A DNA stretch of 64,000 bases from Noviherbaspirillum autotrophicum (GTDB lineage: Bacteria; Pseudomonadota; Gammaproteobacteria; Burkholderiales; Burkholderiaceae_D): positions 2,649,195-2,713,194 of the forward strand of contig NZ_JWJG01000028.1 of the NCBI RefSeq assembly GCF_000818395.1, given 5' to 3'. Of the stretch, positions 36,266 to 46,762 are shown one piece after another; within the stretch, counting starts at the first letter, position 1; every line of letters begins with the position of its first letter. A program made the position numbers and the translations under genes. The notes under the pieces are model-generated. The model saw nothing but the letters and a program-made list of their open reading frames with translations, did no database searches and was not told the DNA's origin.

Positions 36266-36921
36266 GCCACGACACAACCGGATACGGCCTGTGGTCACTG
36301 GTCGTCCTGAATTCGCTGGTATTCATCCTCTTTGCGTTCAGCTTCACAAAGCCGAAGAACCCGCGCGACTGGCGCTCTTTCGGCGCATTTTCGGCATTCA
36401 TCGTCGCGTTGTTCACCGAGATGTATGGTTTCCCGCTGACCATTTATCTGTTATTGCCCTGGCTGTCGAAGCACTTTCCGGGCATTGATTTCCTTTCCCA
36501 CGATGCTGGTCACTTGCTGGAAATGATGTTCGGCTGGAAGACCAACCCGCATTTCGGCCCATTCCACGTACTGAGCAATATCTTTATCTTCGGTGGCTTT
36601 CTCATGCTTTCGTCGGCCTGGCGCGTTCTGTACGACGCCCAGACACACCAACGACTTGCGACATCCGAGCTGTACGCGCATATGCGGCATCCGCAATACG
36701 TCGCCTTTGTGCTCATCATGTTTGGATTCCTGCTGCAGTGGCCGACGCTCATCACCCTGGCGATGTTTCCGGTGCTGGTTTTCGTGTACGGGCGCCTCGC
36801 AAAATCCGAAGAACGGGATATGGTTGCTGCATTTGGATGGGAGTACGAACAATACCGCCGGCAGACCCCGGCGTTTATTCCCACTCTGCGGCGAAAAGGG
36901 ATGGCAGAAAGCCGTCATTAA
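36262..36921 (+). CDS. Isoprenylcysteine carboxyl methyltransferase-like membrane protein
   Basis: A 219-residue protein with about five membrane helices and the ICMT/PEMT-like end: [20 protein letters not shown], then [25 protein letters not shown]. These motifs bind S-adenosylmethionine in the family. In bacteria such proteins are often next to metal ATPases; the substrate is unknown. It is translationally coupled to the DUF2933 gene and lies 27 bases before the ATPase gene. Confidence 0.85.
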   Translation: MSHDTTGYGLWSLVVLNSLVFILFAFSFTKPKNPRDWRSFGAFSAFIVALFTEMYGFPLTIYLLLPWLSKHFPGIDFLSHDAGHLLEMMFGWKTNPHFGPFHVLSNIFIFGGFLMLSSAWRVLYDAQTHQRLATSELYAHMRHPQYVAFVLIMFGFLLQWPTLITLAMFPVLVFVYGRLAKSEERDMVAAFGWEYEQYRRQTPAFIPTLRRKGMAESRH

Positions 36922-36948
36922 CCACGAGAAGAACGATTGGACCCGAAC

Positions 36949-39900
36949 ATGGACGAGAGAACTCCCCATCATCATGGTCATGGCGATGCGAGTGTAGTAA
37001 CGCAAGAGATGGACAAGCCATTTACCGACCCGGTATGCGGCATGAAGGTCTCCGTCAATCCCGACAAAACCGTCGATTACGCCGGCGCCGACTATCACTT
37101 CTGCAGCATCACGTGCATGGAAAAATTCCGGGCCAACCCACAGGGTTACATTAAGCCGAGTTCGGCAGAGCCGACCCATTCCGTGCAGCAGGAAACGGTA
37201 TATACCTGCCCGATGCATCCGGAAATCCAGCAGAACGCGCCCGGAAAGTGCCCGAAATGCGGCATGACCTTGGAGCCGATAACGCCGACGCTGAAGGACC
37301 AAGAGCGCCGTCACCACCATGATGTTCCGAATGTCGGCATGGCAGCCGCACCAGGGGCGGATAAGCCCTTCACCGACCCGGTATGCGGCATGAAAGTGGC
37401 AGCGAACCCGGACAAAACCATCGACCACGCCGGCACTGCCTATCACTTTTGCAGCGTCAAGTGCATGGACAAATTCCGGGCCAGTCCACAGAGCTATATC
37501 AAACCGAGCGCGCCGGAGCCGGTTCAGGCTATGCCCGAGGGCACGGTATATACCTGCCCAATGCATCCGGAAATTCGGCAGAATACGCCCGGCAACTGCC
37601 CGATATGCGGCATGACGCTCGAACCAGTCATGCCCTCGCTGGAGGAGGAAGAGAATCCGGAGCTGGTCGACTTCAAGCGACGGTTCTGGTGGACCTTGCC
37701 GCTCACTGTCATCGTCACAGTCCTGGCCATGGCCGGTCACCGTATCTTCCCGGACGGATTGCCTAATCAGAGCTGGATTGAGCTCCTGATCAGTACGCCG
37801 GTCGTTCTCTGGGCCGGCGCGCCATTCTTTACGCGCGCGCTTCAATCTATCAAAAACCGCAGCCCGAACATGTGGACGCTGATTGGCACCGGCGTTGCAG
37901 CAGCCTACGGCTACAGTGTCGTGGCGACGGCGGCTCCCGGCCTATTTCCAGAGACGTTCATGATGCATGGCCGTATCGGCGTTTATTTCGAGGCCGCCGC
38001 AGTCATTATTTCACTCACCCTATTGGGCCAGATACTGGAACTGAGAGCCCGCTCCCAGACTTCCGCTGCCATCAAATCGCTGCTCGGCCTCGCACCGAAG
38101 ACAGCCCGGCGCATTAAAGCCGACGGCACTGAGGAAGACGTGCCGCTTACCCATGTTCATATCGGCGACACGTTGCGCGTTCGGCCTGGCGAAAAAGTTC
38201 CGGTCGACGGCGAAGTGCTTGAAGGCGAAAGCTCGTTAGATGAATCGATGCTCACTGGCGAGCCGGTTCCGGTAACGAAGCGCTCGGGCGACAAGCTCAT
38301 TGGCGCGACCATCAATGCCAGCGGTAGCCTCATCATGCGCGCCGAAAAGGTCGGTTCCCAGACCATGCTATCGCAAATCGTCCAGATGGTCGCCAATGCA
38401 CAACGCTCTCGCGCACCGATGCAACGGCTGGCTGACGTGGTAGCCGGCTATTTCGTTACTATTGTGGTCGGACTAGCCATTCTCACATTGCTTGGGTGGG
38501 GGTTCTTCGGACCGCAACCGAGCTGGGTCTACGGTTTTGTTAATGCGGTTGCCGTGCTCATCATTGCCTGCCCGTGTGCGCTCGGCCTGGCGACCCCGAT
38601 GTCCATCATGGCCGCCACCGGCCGCGCGGCGACCCAGGGCATTCTCTTCCGTGACGCGGCAGCCATTGAAGGCATGCGCAAGGTGACCACGCTGATCGTG
38701 GACAAGACCGGAACCCTGACAGAAGGAAAGCCAGCATTTGACCGCGTGGTGCCGGCGCCAGGCTTTACCGAACAGGACGTATTGCAGATTGCCGCAAGCA
38801 TCGACCAGGGAAGTGAGCATCCTCTGGCGCATGCCATCGTCGATGAAGCCCGCAGGCGCAGTCTGGCACTGGATAAGCCGGAAACGTTTGAGTCGGCCAG
38901 CGGCATCGGTGTGCGCGGCGTCGTTTCTGGTCGTCGCATCGCGCTCGGCAACACGGCACTGATGGACACGGAAAAGGTCGACTGGCATGCACTGGTGAAT
39001 CAAGCTGAAGAGCTGCGCAACGAAGGCGCCAGCGTGATGTACCTTGCCGCCGACGGCCGACTCGTCGGCCTGATTGCAGTGTCCGACCCGGTAAAGGCGA
39101 CCACGCCGGAAGCATTGAAGACGCTCAGGGACGCCGGTTTGACAGTCGTGATGGCAACCGGCGACGGCGTTACCACGGCGAAGTCGGTGGCTAAGAGACT
39201 GGGCATCGACGAGGTGTACGGCGAGGTCAAGCCGCAGGACAAGCTGCAGCTGGTCGAACGCCTGCAGAACGCCGGTAAAGTCGTTGCGATGGCGGGTGAC
39301 GGCATCAACGACGCGCCGGCACTGGCCAAATCCAACGTCGGCATTGCCATGGGGACCGGCACGGACGTCGCCATCAACAGTGCCCACGTGACCTTGGTGA
39401 AAGGAGACCTGCGTGCTATCGCAAGGGCGCGCAACCTGTCCGAGGATACGGTGCGCAACATGCGTCAAAATCTCGGCTTCGCGTTCATCTATAACTCGCT
39501 CGGCATTCCCCTCGCTGCCGGCCTGCTGTACCCGTTCACCGGCCAGTTGCTGTCCCCGATGATTGCAGCGCTGGCGATGAGCCTGAGCTCGGTTTCCGTC
39601 ATTTCCAACGCGCTACGCCTGCGCGGTGCATCAGTCGCCGATGCGAAGAAAAGCCTGAGCACTGCAGGGGCAGCTGTCGCGGCCAGCTCGCGTCCCGCCA
39701 TGTTCGGTGTCATCGCCTTCATGCTGATGCTCGCTGTGTACTTCGGTGCGCTGACGCTCGTTTCTGGATGGGAGTTCACAGTCAACCAGTTCTCCGAATT
39801 CTGGTATTTCGTCCTGCCGTTGGCTGCGGGGTTCGGCCTGCAGGTCGGCCTTTTCGTGCGTCTGCGTGAGATCGTCACGCAGTCGAAGCAGTCCGGCGCA

Positions 39901-40128
39901 GTAATCGCGGCGTCAGGCACGACGTCCACCGCGGCGATGATTTCTTGCTGTGCCCACTATCTCGCCAATGCCGCACCGGTGCTCGGGGCGACGGGCTTGG
40001 TGGCGTTCGCCGCGCAATTCCAGGTAGAGCTGTTCTGGGTAGGCTTGCTCTTTAGCGCCGCCGGAATTGCCTACGTAGGAAACAAGGTCATCAACGCATC
40101 CAGGGAGCATGCAAAATGTCACGTCTAA
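36949..40128 (+). CDS. P1B-type (copper/silver) ATPase with duplicated YHS-HMBD N-terminus and a C-terminal membrane extension
   Basis: About 1059 residues. The N-terminus holds two tandem units, each made of a YHS domain ([40 protein letters not shown]) and a heavy-metal-binding domain ([42 protein letters not shown]). The ATPase core has the CPC metal site ([13 protein letters not shown]), [10 protein letters not shown] and [10 protein letters not shown]. There is no N-terminal HMA domain. About 130 residues follow the usual end of the pump, with further helices and [20 protein letters not shown]. It exports Cu(I)/Ag(I). An in-frame TTG at 36937 with a nearer GAGAAG site is an alternative start. 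Confidence 0.92.
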   Translation: MDERTPHHHGHGDASVVTQEMDKPFTDPVCGMKVSVNPDKTVDYAGADYHFCSITCMEKFRANPQGYIKPSSAEPTHSVQQETVYTCPMHPEIQQNAPGKCPKCGMTLEPITPTLKDQERRHHHDVPNVGMAAAPGADKPFTDPVCGMKVAANPDKTIDHAGTAYHFCSVKCMDKFRASPQSYIKPSAPEPVQAMPEGTVYTCPMHPEIRQNTPGNCPICGMTLEPVMPSLEEEENPELVDFKRRFWWTLPLTVIVTVLAMAGHRIFPDGLPNQSWIELLISTPVVLWAGAPFFTRALQSIKNRSPNMWTLIGTGVAAAYGYSVVATAAPGLFPETFMMHGRIGVYFEAAAVIISLTLLGQILELRARSQTSAAIKSLLGLAPKTARRIKADGTEEDVPLTHVHIGDTLRVRPGEKVPVDGEVLEGESSLDESMLTGEPVPVTKRSGDKLIGATINASGSLIMRAEKVGSQTMLSQIVQMVANAQRSRAPMQRLADVVAGYFVTIVVGLAILTLLGWGFFGPQPSWVYGFVNAVAVLIIACPCALGLATPMSIMAATGRAATQGILFRDAAAIEGMRKVTTLIVDKTGTLTEGKPAFDRVVPAPGFTEQDVLQIAASIDQGSEHPLAHAIVDEARRRSLALDKPETFESASGIGVRGVVSGRRIALGNTALMDTEKVDWHALVNQAEELRNEGASVMYLAADGRLVGLIAVSDPVKATTPEALKTLRDAGLTVVMATGDGVTTAKSVAKRLGIDEVYGEVKPQDKLQLVERLQNAGKVVAMAGDGINDAPALAKSNVGIAMGTGTDVAINSAHVTLVKGDLRAIARARNLSEDTVRNMRQNLGFAFIYNSLGIPLAAGLLYPFTGQLLSPMIAALAMSLSSVSVISNALRLRGASVADAKKSLSTAGAAVAASSRPAMFGVIAFMLMLAVYFGALTLVSGWEFTVNQFSEFWYFVLPLAAGFGLQVGLFVRLREIVTQSKQSGAVIAASGTTSTAAMISCCAHYLANAAPVLGATGLVAFAAQFQVELFWVGLLFSAAGIAYVGNKVINASREHAKCHV

Positions 40129-40517
40129 TCCTTCGTACGTTCGTGTTACTTGCCGCATTCGCCGCGTGGCATGGCGCGCATGCGGCATCCAGCATGGCAC
40201 CGCAGGCCACTACTGAGTCCGCCGTGACAGTCAAGGTAACTCCCAAAAACTTGCAAGGACAAACATGGGAATTTGACGTGACGTTTGATACCCATACCCA
40301 AGCACTGAATGACGATTTGTCGAAGACTGCCGCACTCATTGCCTCGGACGGCAAGCAATTTTCCCCAGTATCGTGGACCGCAGACCCGCCCGGAGGTCAT
40401 CATCGAAAGGGCGTGCTTCGGTTTAATGCATTGACGCCCCCGCCATCGGTTGTGGAACTACGTATCACCCGGCCAGGCGAATCAAAGCCGCGTTCGTTCA
40501 AGTGGAAGTTGAAATAA
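40116..40517 (+). CDS. Exported hypothetical protein of the copper island
   Basis: A 133-residue protein with a signal peptide (ending AWHGAHA-A) and a beta-rich mature part ([34 protein letters not shown]). It starts inside the last codons of the ATPase gene, with a GGAG site, so it is coupled to it. No Met/Cys/His cluster is obvious except GGHH. No family recognised. Confidence 0.72.
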   Translation: MSRLILRTFVLLAAFAAWHGAHAASSMAPQATTESAVTVKVTPKNLQGQTWEFDVTFDTHTQALNDDLSKTAALIASDGKQFSPVSWTADPPGGHHRKGVLRFNALTPPPSVVELRITRPGESKPRSFKWKLK

Positions 40518-40587
40518 AACCGTGCAGCGCCGCAGAGCGATGACTGTTTGCGATGAAAGCACCGGCTCTCTTGTTCAAGGAAAAGAT

Positions 40588-40680
40588 ATGGCTGCTCCTC
40601 TCAATCCAGTGAAGCGGGCGGCAAAGGCACGTCTTCCTTTTCAATATTCGAAATGGGTGAGAACTTGCTATGGCGACTAA
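40588..40680 (+). CDS. Short 30-codon ORF upstream of and overlapping the DUF302 gene
   Basis: ATG 40588 follows a good AAGGAAAAG site; the frame encodes 30 residues (starting MAAPLNPVKRAAKARLP) and its stop lies 8 bases inside the DUF302 gene. The product is basic and soluble. It could be a leader peptide that couples translation of the DUF302 gene, whose own site is weak, or a small protein. Evidence is the ribosome site and overlap only. Confidence 0.42.
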   Translation: MAAPLNPVKRAAKARLPFQYSKWVRTCYGD

Positions 40681-41062
40681 ATACGGTTTCGGAAAAACGG
40701 TCAATAATTCCTTCTCGGACGCAATCGACCACGTGACAAGGGCGCTTCAACAGGAAGGCTTCGGTGTTTTGAGCGATATTGATGTAGCTGCAGCGCTCAA
40801 GAAGAAGCTTAATAAAGACATTCCTCCCTATCGCATCCTGGGCGCATGCAATCCTCCTTTAGCTGACCGTGCCATCACCATCGAACCCTCCATCGGACTG
40901 CTTCTTCCATGTAACGTAGTTGTGCGCCAAGACGATGCTGGTCAAGTACACGTTGAATTCATGGATACGGACGCCGTGCTGAAGCTGCTCGACAAGCCGG
41001 AAATCGCGGCGCTGGCAAGTGAGGTACGCCAACGATTGGAGCGAGTAATGGCAGCAATATAG
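40670..41062 (+). CDS. DUF302 domain protein
   Basis: A 130-residue cytosolic DUF302 protein: SFSDAIDHVTRALQQEGFGV, then YRILGACNPPLADRAITIEP and GLLLPCNVVVRQDD, the conserved core including the Cys. DUF302 proteins often accompany metal and sulfur genes; the function is not known. It follows the copper genes on the same strand. Confidence 0.9.
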   Translation: MATKYGFGKTVNNSFSDAIDHVTRALQQEGFGVLSDIDVAAALKKKLNKDIPPYRILGACNPPLADRAITIEPSIGLLLPCNVVVRQDDAGQVHVEFMDTDAVLKLLDKPEIAALASEVRQRLERVMAAI

Positions 41063-41291
41063 AAAACTCGCGGCAAGAAATCCCGCTCTGTCTGTTCCAA
41101 TAGCATGAATGCTTGTTGGAGGGCGACGTTGACAGTGAATCGCCGTTTGTACCTACTCTGACGCAATATGGGTCAGTCGCAACACCTGAGGCTAAGTGAG
41201 GGACGCACTTCGGCGTAGGCGCTCCCAAGCCATTGATTTACCTGACCTGGCGGTTGCAAGCACTGTGGTGCCCTATGGGGATATGGGGCGT
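41063..41291. other. Intergenic stretch before repeat copy B
   Basis: No gene could be supported in this stretch, or in 41428-41473 after the repeat. Confidence 0.3.
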
Positions 41292-41427
41292 CAGAGTTAT
41301 TGCAATCGACTGAGTTCTTATGTCACGCTCATGCACTCACTGGGCAATCCAGAGGAGGGCATTTTTTCGTCAGGAATGGGACTATGAGCAGTCGCTCGGG
41401 TAATGAGAGGGGATTACTGCAAGCGAC
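41292..41427 (+). repeat. Dispersed repeat, copy B
   Basis: Matches 23395-23529 at about 90%, same strand. The outer stem has one mismatch (ATGCACTC against GAGGGCAT) but the nested CTGG/CCAG stem and the T6 tract are kept. Flanks on both sides are unrelated to those of copy A. Confidence 0.75.
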
Positions 41428-41473
41428 CCTTAGCTGTCAGTCAGCAATATAGAAAGCGGCCCTTCACGCTCGC

Positions 41474-42856
41474 TTACCTTGACTGCGCAGAAGCCATTCC
41501 TTCCGCCAGCTCGGGGCGCTCTTTGCATGCTTGCGTGATCACCGCTTCAAGCAATTCGTCAGAATATTTCGGAGCAATGGCGGGCAGCATCCCGATTGGC
41601 GTTGCAAGCAACGGATGTTCCAGAACCGGGTTTTCCAGCCCTTCGAGCTTGCGCAGATAGAGCACGCTCAGGATTTCAAATGGGTCGTACCACCATGCTC
41701 GAACGGGAAAGTCCGGGTCGGTTTTCTCCGAGTTATGTTTGGCGTGATTCGTGTGGCGATCGCATGCGGCCAACAGCAGTGGCGCAATGCTCGCTGGATC
41801 CGGCGTTCGCCATTGCTCCAACAATGCGGTGAGCAGAGGATCATCATATGCAGACGGCGGATATTTGTGCTCCGGGTTGCCTTGCCAGTCATCAATGAGC
41901 CGCAATAAAAAGAATTGGGTCCGCTGCTTGTCTTGCGCTGCCGCGAAAAAATCGCGCCCAATGCTTTCCTTGGCGTGTTTGGCGAGGCTAAGCGCCCAGT
42001 CATGCCACCCAAGCACCAGGCAGTTTCCCACAGTGCCGACCGTGTAATAGAAGATCCCCATGTCTGCGAGTGTCCGCATTTGGCAGGCCCAATAGCAATA
42101 GGCGACCGCACGGTGCCAAGCGGGCCGCCAGTTGGCGCCGATTAGCGCCTGCGCCGACTCCTTCGATGACTGGGCAGCCGCCCTGTCTGCAATCCGCTGA
42201 AGGGCGACCGGGTCGGTAATTACCTTCTCCGCCGTTTCGGTGGCATACGCCGCTTCTTTCTGATTTTTGCGAGCGGATAGATACGGGGAGCAGGCAAGAA
42301 TCGCGTGCGCGATCTCCTGTGCGGCATAACCATCCACTGCCAAGGCGCGGGCGATCTCCCAATCCATGCCGGAGAGTTCCTCATCCGATTTCTTCAGATG
42401 CTCAGCCGTATTATCGGCATCAAGATAACAGCACGCATACGACATTGGGCCAAGGTAACTTTTCGATCCGGCTTGCTTGCGATACTCCGCGACGGTCGCC
42501 TCCATGTCACGAACTGGCGTCTTCGCCGCTCTTTTCTTTGTGACGCCTTTTTTGTTTGTATTGCTATTGGATGGCAGCGCTGCCTGCAGCGCATACCATC
42601 TAAGTGCCATTGACACCCGTTCCAAATCGGTGCCGGCGTGATTGAAGGAGTAGCAGATCGGGGTGTCGAAGTGCTTGCTGAACTCGAATCCCGCCCCTTC
42701 CGCGCCATAGCGTTGCAGCAGAGGAATCGATTTACTTTCCCAGTTCTCCCATCCAAGCGTGTAGCTCTTCAAGAATGACTTCAATATGGGAAAGCGCGGC
42801 GCGATGCCGATTGGTGGCTCCAGCAAAGTATTGGCCGGTGATCGAGTCGCAAACAT
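41474..42856 (-). CDS. Hypothetical protein, about 460 residues, orphan
   Basis: No family recognised. No signal peptide or membrane helix. A basic linker (NKKGVTKKRAAKTPVRDME) separates an N-terminal part from a helical segment around DWEIARALAVDGYAAQEIAHAI and ACSPYLSARK, which resembles helices found in relaxase or primase C-termini, though this is a weak likeness. The C-terminal half is rich in Trp (WRPAWHRAVAYCYWACQM, RAWWYDPFEILSVLYL). ATG 42856 has GGGGAG close by; an upstream ATG at 42904 has none. It lies between repeat copy B and an IS element, so it is accessory cargo. Confidence 0.6.
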   Translation of the reverse strand: MFATRSPANTLLEPPIGIAPRFPILKSFLKSYTLGWENWESKSIPLLQRYGAEGAGFEFSKHFDTPICYSFNHAGTDLERVSMALRWYALQAALPSNSNTNKKGVTKKRAAKTPVRDMEATVAEYRKQAGSKSYLGPMSYACCYLDADNTAEHLKKSDEELSGMDWEIARALAVDGYAAQEIAHAILACSPYLSARKNQKEAAYATETAEKVITDPVALQRIADRAAAQSSKESAQALIGANWRPAWHRAVAYCYWACQMRTLADMGIFYYTVGTVGNCLVLGWHDWALSLAKHAKESIGRDFFAAAQDKQRTQFFLLRLIDDWQGNPEHKYPPSAYDDPLLTALLEQWRTPDPASIAPLLLAACDRHTNHAKHNSEKTDPDFPVRAWWYDPFEILSVLYLRKLEGLENPVLEHPLLATPIGMLPAIAPKYSDELLEAVITQACKERPELAEGMASAQSR

Positions 42857-43047
42857 GGTCTCCCCATTTTCTTGGCTTGGTGAAATGTCCAGATATCGTA
42901 GCATCCAACGCGACTAAGGCGCGTGGCGATAATAGGGAATGGCCCACGCACGCCGAACTGGCTGCCGCCAGGGCGGATTGATAACGCACTTATCTAATTG
43001 GGAGGCCACTTACGGAAACGACCGGCCGGCAGCAATTGGCCCAGACC

Positions 43048-44693
43048 GTGTAAAAACACCAGATTTTGATGCGTAAAGGAGCGATGAGAGCTTCGGCTCA
43101 CTTTGCCAGTGGCAGCGGCAATTTGTATTCTTTGATGCCGGCTTTGAAGTGCCTTCCGGATGGATTGCGATATTAATTGGGCTTTAGGCCCTCATTGCTC
43201 GCATTAGCGCCGGTATTGTCATGATATTGAAGACCCGCTTCATGTTGTAGGAAAGCACATGCAGGCTCATTTCGGTTTTGACGTGCCTGAGCGTCTTCAT
43301 CAGGAAGTGGGCTGAGCCCATCCATAGCTTGAGTGTGCCGAATGGATGCTCGACTGTCGAGCGACGGATACGCATCGCTTCAGGGAACCGGTCCAGCCGT
43401 GCCTGCACTTCGTCGAGCACGTCCTCATGCTCCCAGCGTGTCACGCGTCGCTGCTGGCTTGGTGTGCAACGATCCTTCATGGCGCACGTTTGGCAATTCG
43501 AACTCCAATACCGGTGCAGCGTCATGCCGCTCTCCTGCCGGGCATCGGCACTCATCCCTGAACGGATCGTAAATGAAATCGTCCTTCCCGAAGGACCTTC
43601 TGCCGTGGCATTGGAGGTGGCAGAGTTGGGAACAATCGCGGCAATGCCAGCCTGATCGCACTTGAATATTTCCTCACCGCTGTAGTAACCGCGATCCGCA
43701 ATGGCGGTGACACTGTTCATTCCCATTGCACGACATGCCTTCTTTGCCATCGAGGAGAGCTGGCCACGGTCTGAACCGGTATTCGTGACTTCATGCTCGA
43801 CAATGAGGTGTGATGCCGCGTCTCGACCGCAGTTTGGACGTTATAGCCGACAACGCCCGTGCCGCGCGTCTTCATTGATCGCGCATCTGGATCAGTGAGC
43901 GAGATTTGGCCGTCAGGTGCTTGAGCAAGTTCTGCCTCGATCACCTTCATGGTTCGCATCTGCTCCTTCAACGCTGCAATCTTCTCCTGCAGGCGTTCAG
44001 TGCGCAACTGGCCAATATCCGGCCCCTGCCGGTCGGCTGAATCCATTTCAGACAGATAGCGTGCAATGCTCGATTCGATTTCCTGTATCCGGCGTTGCAG
44101 CTTGGCTTGGGTGAAGTTCCTGTCACGGTTGTTCACTGCCTTGAACTTGCTGCCGCTAATGGTAACCAAGGCTTCAGTAAACAGATCGAGCTTGCGGCAT
44201 ACGAGAACAAATTGGCGGCAAACATTGCGAATGCCCTTGCCGTTATCCTTGCGGAAGTTGGCGATCGTCTTGAAGTCGGGAGCGAGCCGGCCAATCAGCC
44301 ACATCAACTCGACATTGCGCTGCGCTTCCCTCTCCAGCCTGCGGCTGGATTGAATGCGGTTGAGGTAACCGTAGATGTAGAGTTTGAGCAAGACGGCGGG
44401 ATGGTAAGACGGTCTTCCTGTTCTGGCCGGCGTCACACCGTCGAAACCCAGGGTCGCCAGATCGAGCTCCTCGACGAACGCATCGACCACACGCACCGGA
44501 TTCTCTTCGCTGATGTAGTCGTCCAGCCGATCCGGCAGCAACGTGCTCTGCGTCCGATGTTCCTCTTGAATGAATCGCTTCATCGATCCTCCGGTGTCTT
44601 CAGCCCGACAGCCTATTCAACACTCAAGAATTAATCGCGGTGTTCGAGAGGATCAACAATGAGTAAACAATTTGCGCAACCGCGTTTTTACAC
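43048..44693 (-). mobile_element. IS1182-type insertion sequence, inactivated
   Basis: Terminal inverted repeats GTGTAAAAACAC (43048-43059) and GCGTTTTTACAC (44682-44693) match at 11 of 12 positions and flank a transposase gene of the IS1182 type. The length, about 1.65 kb, fits the family. No unambiguous target duplication was identified. The transposase is broken by a frameshift. Confidence 0.7.
43184..44583 (-). pseudogene. Frameshifted IS1182-family transposase
   Basis: The N-terminal part (44583 to about 43812) begins MKRFIQEEHRTQSTLLPDRL and holds the conserved SRRLEREAQRNVELMWLIGR. The C-terminal part (43750 to 43184) holds AIADRGYYSGEEIFKCDQAG and RRSTVEHPFGTLKLWMG. Near 43808-43812 an extra AC dinucleotide (CATCACACCTC, expected CATCACCTC) moves the frame; without it the two parts join through LIVEHEVTNTGSDRGQL. 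The product is therefore not functional in one piece. Confidence 0.85.
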
Positions 44694-45942
44694 ATAGATG
44701 GTCGCCCCCGGTTTGCCAAGCGTTCAATCGATGATGTCAAGCAGGTGGAGATTGCAGCCATAGATCCGGACTCTTGATCGAGGCTATTGCCTCCGTCCCT
44801 GATGGAATATGCTGGCAGGTTCCTAATCACTCTGTCGAGCTTGATGCTCCCTGTGTAAAATAGGTTTGGCCTGCCTCGGTCTGACCTGTTTTGCCATCAC
44901 TTCATGATTGCCTGTGCAATCGGTGGAGGGTTCCTTCCCTTTGTATTCTTTGTTCTACTACAGGACTCTCTGTTGCATGTTCATTTGCTCTGCATTCGGC
45001 TGGTCACCGCGGAGTATTAAAAGCTAGATTGAAGGTTCGGTCGTGAGCAAGCAGCGCCCACATGATTCGGGCATTTCTGTTGGCCAGCGCCACAGCCGCA
45101 ATGTTGTGATGCCGTCGCTCAGTTAGTTTGGACAGCCAACCGCTCACATAATCTGTCTTTCGCTGGGCAACGCGTAACATAGAACGGGCGCCGTGGATCA
45201 ACAGCATCCTGAGGTACGAGTCGCCACGCTTACTGATTCCAAGAAGGTTTTGCTTACCACCGCTGGAATGCTGACGAGGCACCAATCCCAGCCAGGCCGC
45301 GAGCTCCTTGCCGCTTTTGAAGTTACGCGCGTCACCGATAGTGGCTACAAGCGCACTGGCGGTAATAGGGCCAATGCCTGGAATTTCTGCCAGCCTCTTG
45401 CTTGCTTCGTTCTCCCGGTGCCAACGCTGAATCTGCTGCTCGAGTTCCTCCACCTGCCGATCAAGCTCACGTAGATGTTCTACTAGCCGTTGCAGCAGTT
45501 GAAGGAACGTGCCCGGCAACTCCGCAGAAGCTGTGGCAAGAATGTCCGGTACCCGTTTCAATATGTGACATATACCTTGCGGCAAGGTGATACCGTATTC
45601 AACGAGCATTCCGCGAATTTGGTTAGCCTGTGCAGTACGTGCTTTGACGAATCCTTGGCGTGCCCGGTGCAGCGACAGTACTGCCTGCTGTTCGATGTTC
45701 TTGATAGGGACAAAGCGCATATTTGGCCGGGTTACGGCTTCGCAAATTGCCTCTGCGTCGGCAGCATCGTTCTTGTTGGTCTTAACGTAGGGTTTGACGA
45801 ACTGGGGTGCCATAAGACGTACGGTATGCCCGAGTGATTGCAACTTCCTTGCCCAGTGGTGCGCGCTGCTGCATGCCTCCATACCGATCAAACACGGAGT
45901 AATCTTGGCCAGAAACAGTAACACCTGATCACGCTTAAGAGC

Positions 45943-46347
45943 CTATTTCGATAGGGCGGAGCGCCAAGCAATGAGACCGCACGCGAACTGCAGCATGGCG
46001 AGATAGGTATCCTCGCGCTTTTCCCATCGCACGAGCAGCCGGCGAAACCGGTTGAGCCAGCTATGGGTACGCTCGACCACCCAGCGCCGGGCACGTACAC
46101 CACATTGCTTCTTGTTCTCCCGTTCATCGCGCCGGCCAAGAATGATCGGTTCGAACCCGGCCATGCTGACGATGCGTCGCACCTCGTCGTAGTCATAGCC
46201 CAGATCTAGACACAACTCGCTCTTGCGGCCATTCACCGGCCGAGCGCACATCATTCCCGCCAGCGTGGCAGCAACCAGCTTCATGTCATGTCGGTTCGCG
46301 GGTGCCACCTCGACAGCCAACGGAACGCCAGCAGCTTCAGTGAGCAT
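45943..46347 (-). CDS. IS5-type transposase, ORF B
   Basis: A 134-residue C-terminal part starting MLTEAAGVPLAVEVAPANRHD, with the DDE-type residues in DLGYDYDEVRR and RRWVVERTHSWLNRFRRLLVRWEK. It overlaps ORF A and is in the frame expected after the A9 run. It is probably made as part of a fused transposase. Confidence 0.8.
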   Translation of the reverse strand: MLTEAAGVPLAVEVAPANRHDMKLVAATLAGMMCARPVNGRKSELCLDLGYDYDEVRRIVSMAGFEPIILGRRDERENKKQCGVRARRWVVERTHSWLNRFRRLLVRWEKREDTYLAMLQFACGLIAWRSALSK

Positions 46348-46762
46348 GCTGCGTTTGACGCCGCCTTTGGCGCGGTCGCAGGGATTCGGTCCTGTTTTTT
46401 TTTCCGCCCAGTGGCGCCTTCGTCAGCGCGCCGTCCATTGCCAGCCAACTCCAGTCGATGCCCTGCAACTCGTCATATTCCAGCAACCCCAGGCGCCAGA
46501 ACTTCGCAAACACCCCGGCATCAATCCATTCCCGGAATCGCCGGTACGCCGACGAACAGGTGCAGATCCCAGTGCTATCGAGGGCGTTCCACTGCATACC
46601 TGTGCGTAGCACCAGCAGGATCGCGTCCATCGCCGCACGATTGGGTACGCGCGGCCGGTGGCATCCCAGCGGATGCGATTTCGCTGCTGGCAACAACGGT
46701 TCCATTTGTTCCCAGAGCGTATCGCTCATGCGAAAACCGTCGTCATGCTTGCATTGATTCAT
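46337..46762 (-). CDS. IS5-type transposase, ORF A
   Basis: A 141-residue N-terminal part with the DUF4096-like region (MSDTLWEQMEPLLPAAKSHP, GMQWNALD, REWIDAGVFAKFWRL) and the first catalytic Asp in LAMDGALTKAP. The conserved continuation GGKKTGPNPCDRAKGG is in another frame, so after KAPLGGKK the frame runs into unrelated residues. The change happens at a run of nine A residues (near 46394-46402), so +1 frameshifting or transcriptional slippage could make the fused enzyme. It is also possible that one A is simply extra. Confidence 0.8.
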   Translation of the reverse strand: MNQCKHDDGFRMSDTLWEQMEPLLPAAKSHPLGCHRPRVPNRAAMDAILLVLRTGMQWNALDSTGICTCSSAYRRFREWIDAGVFAKFWRLGLLEYDELQGIDWSWLAMDGALTKAPLGGKKNRTESLRPRQRRRQTQHAH

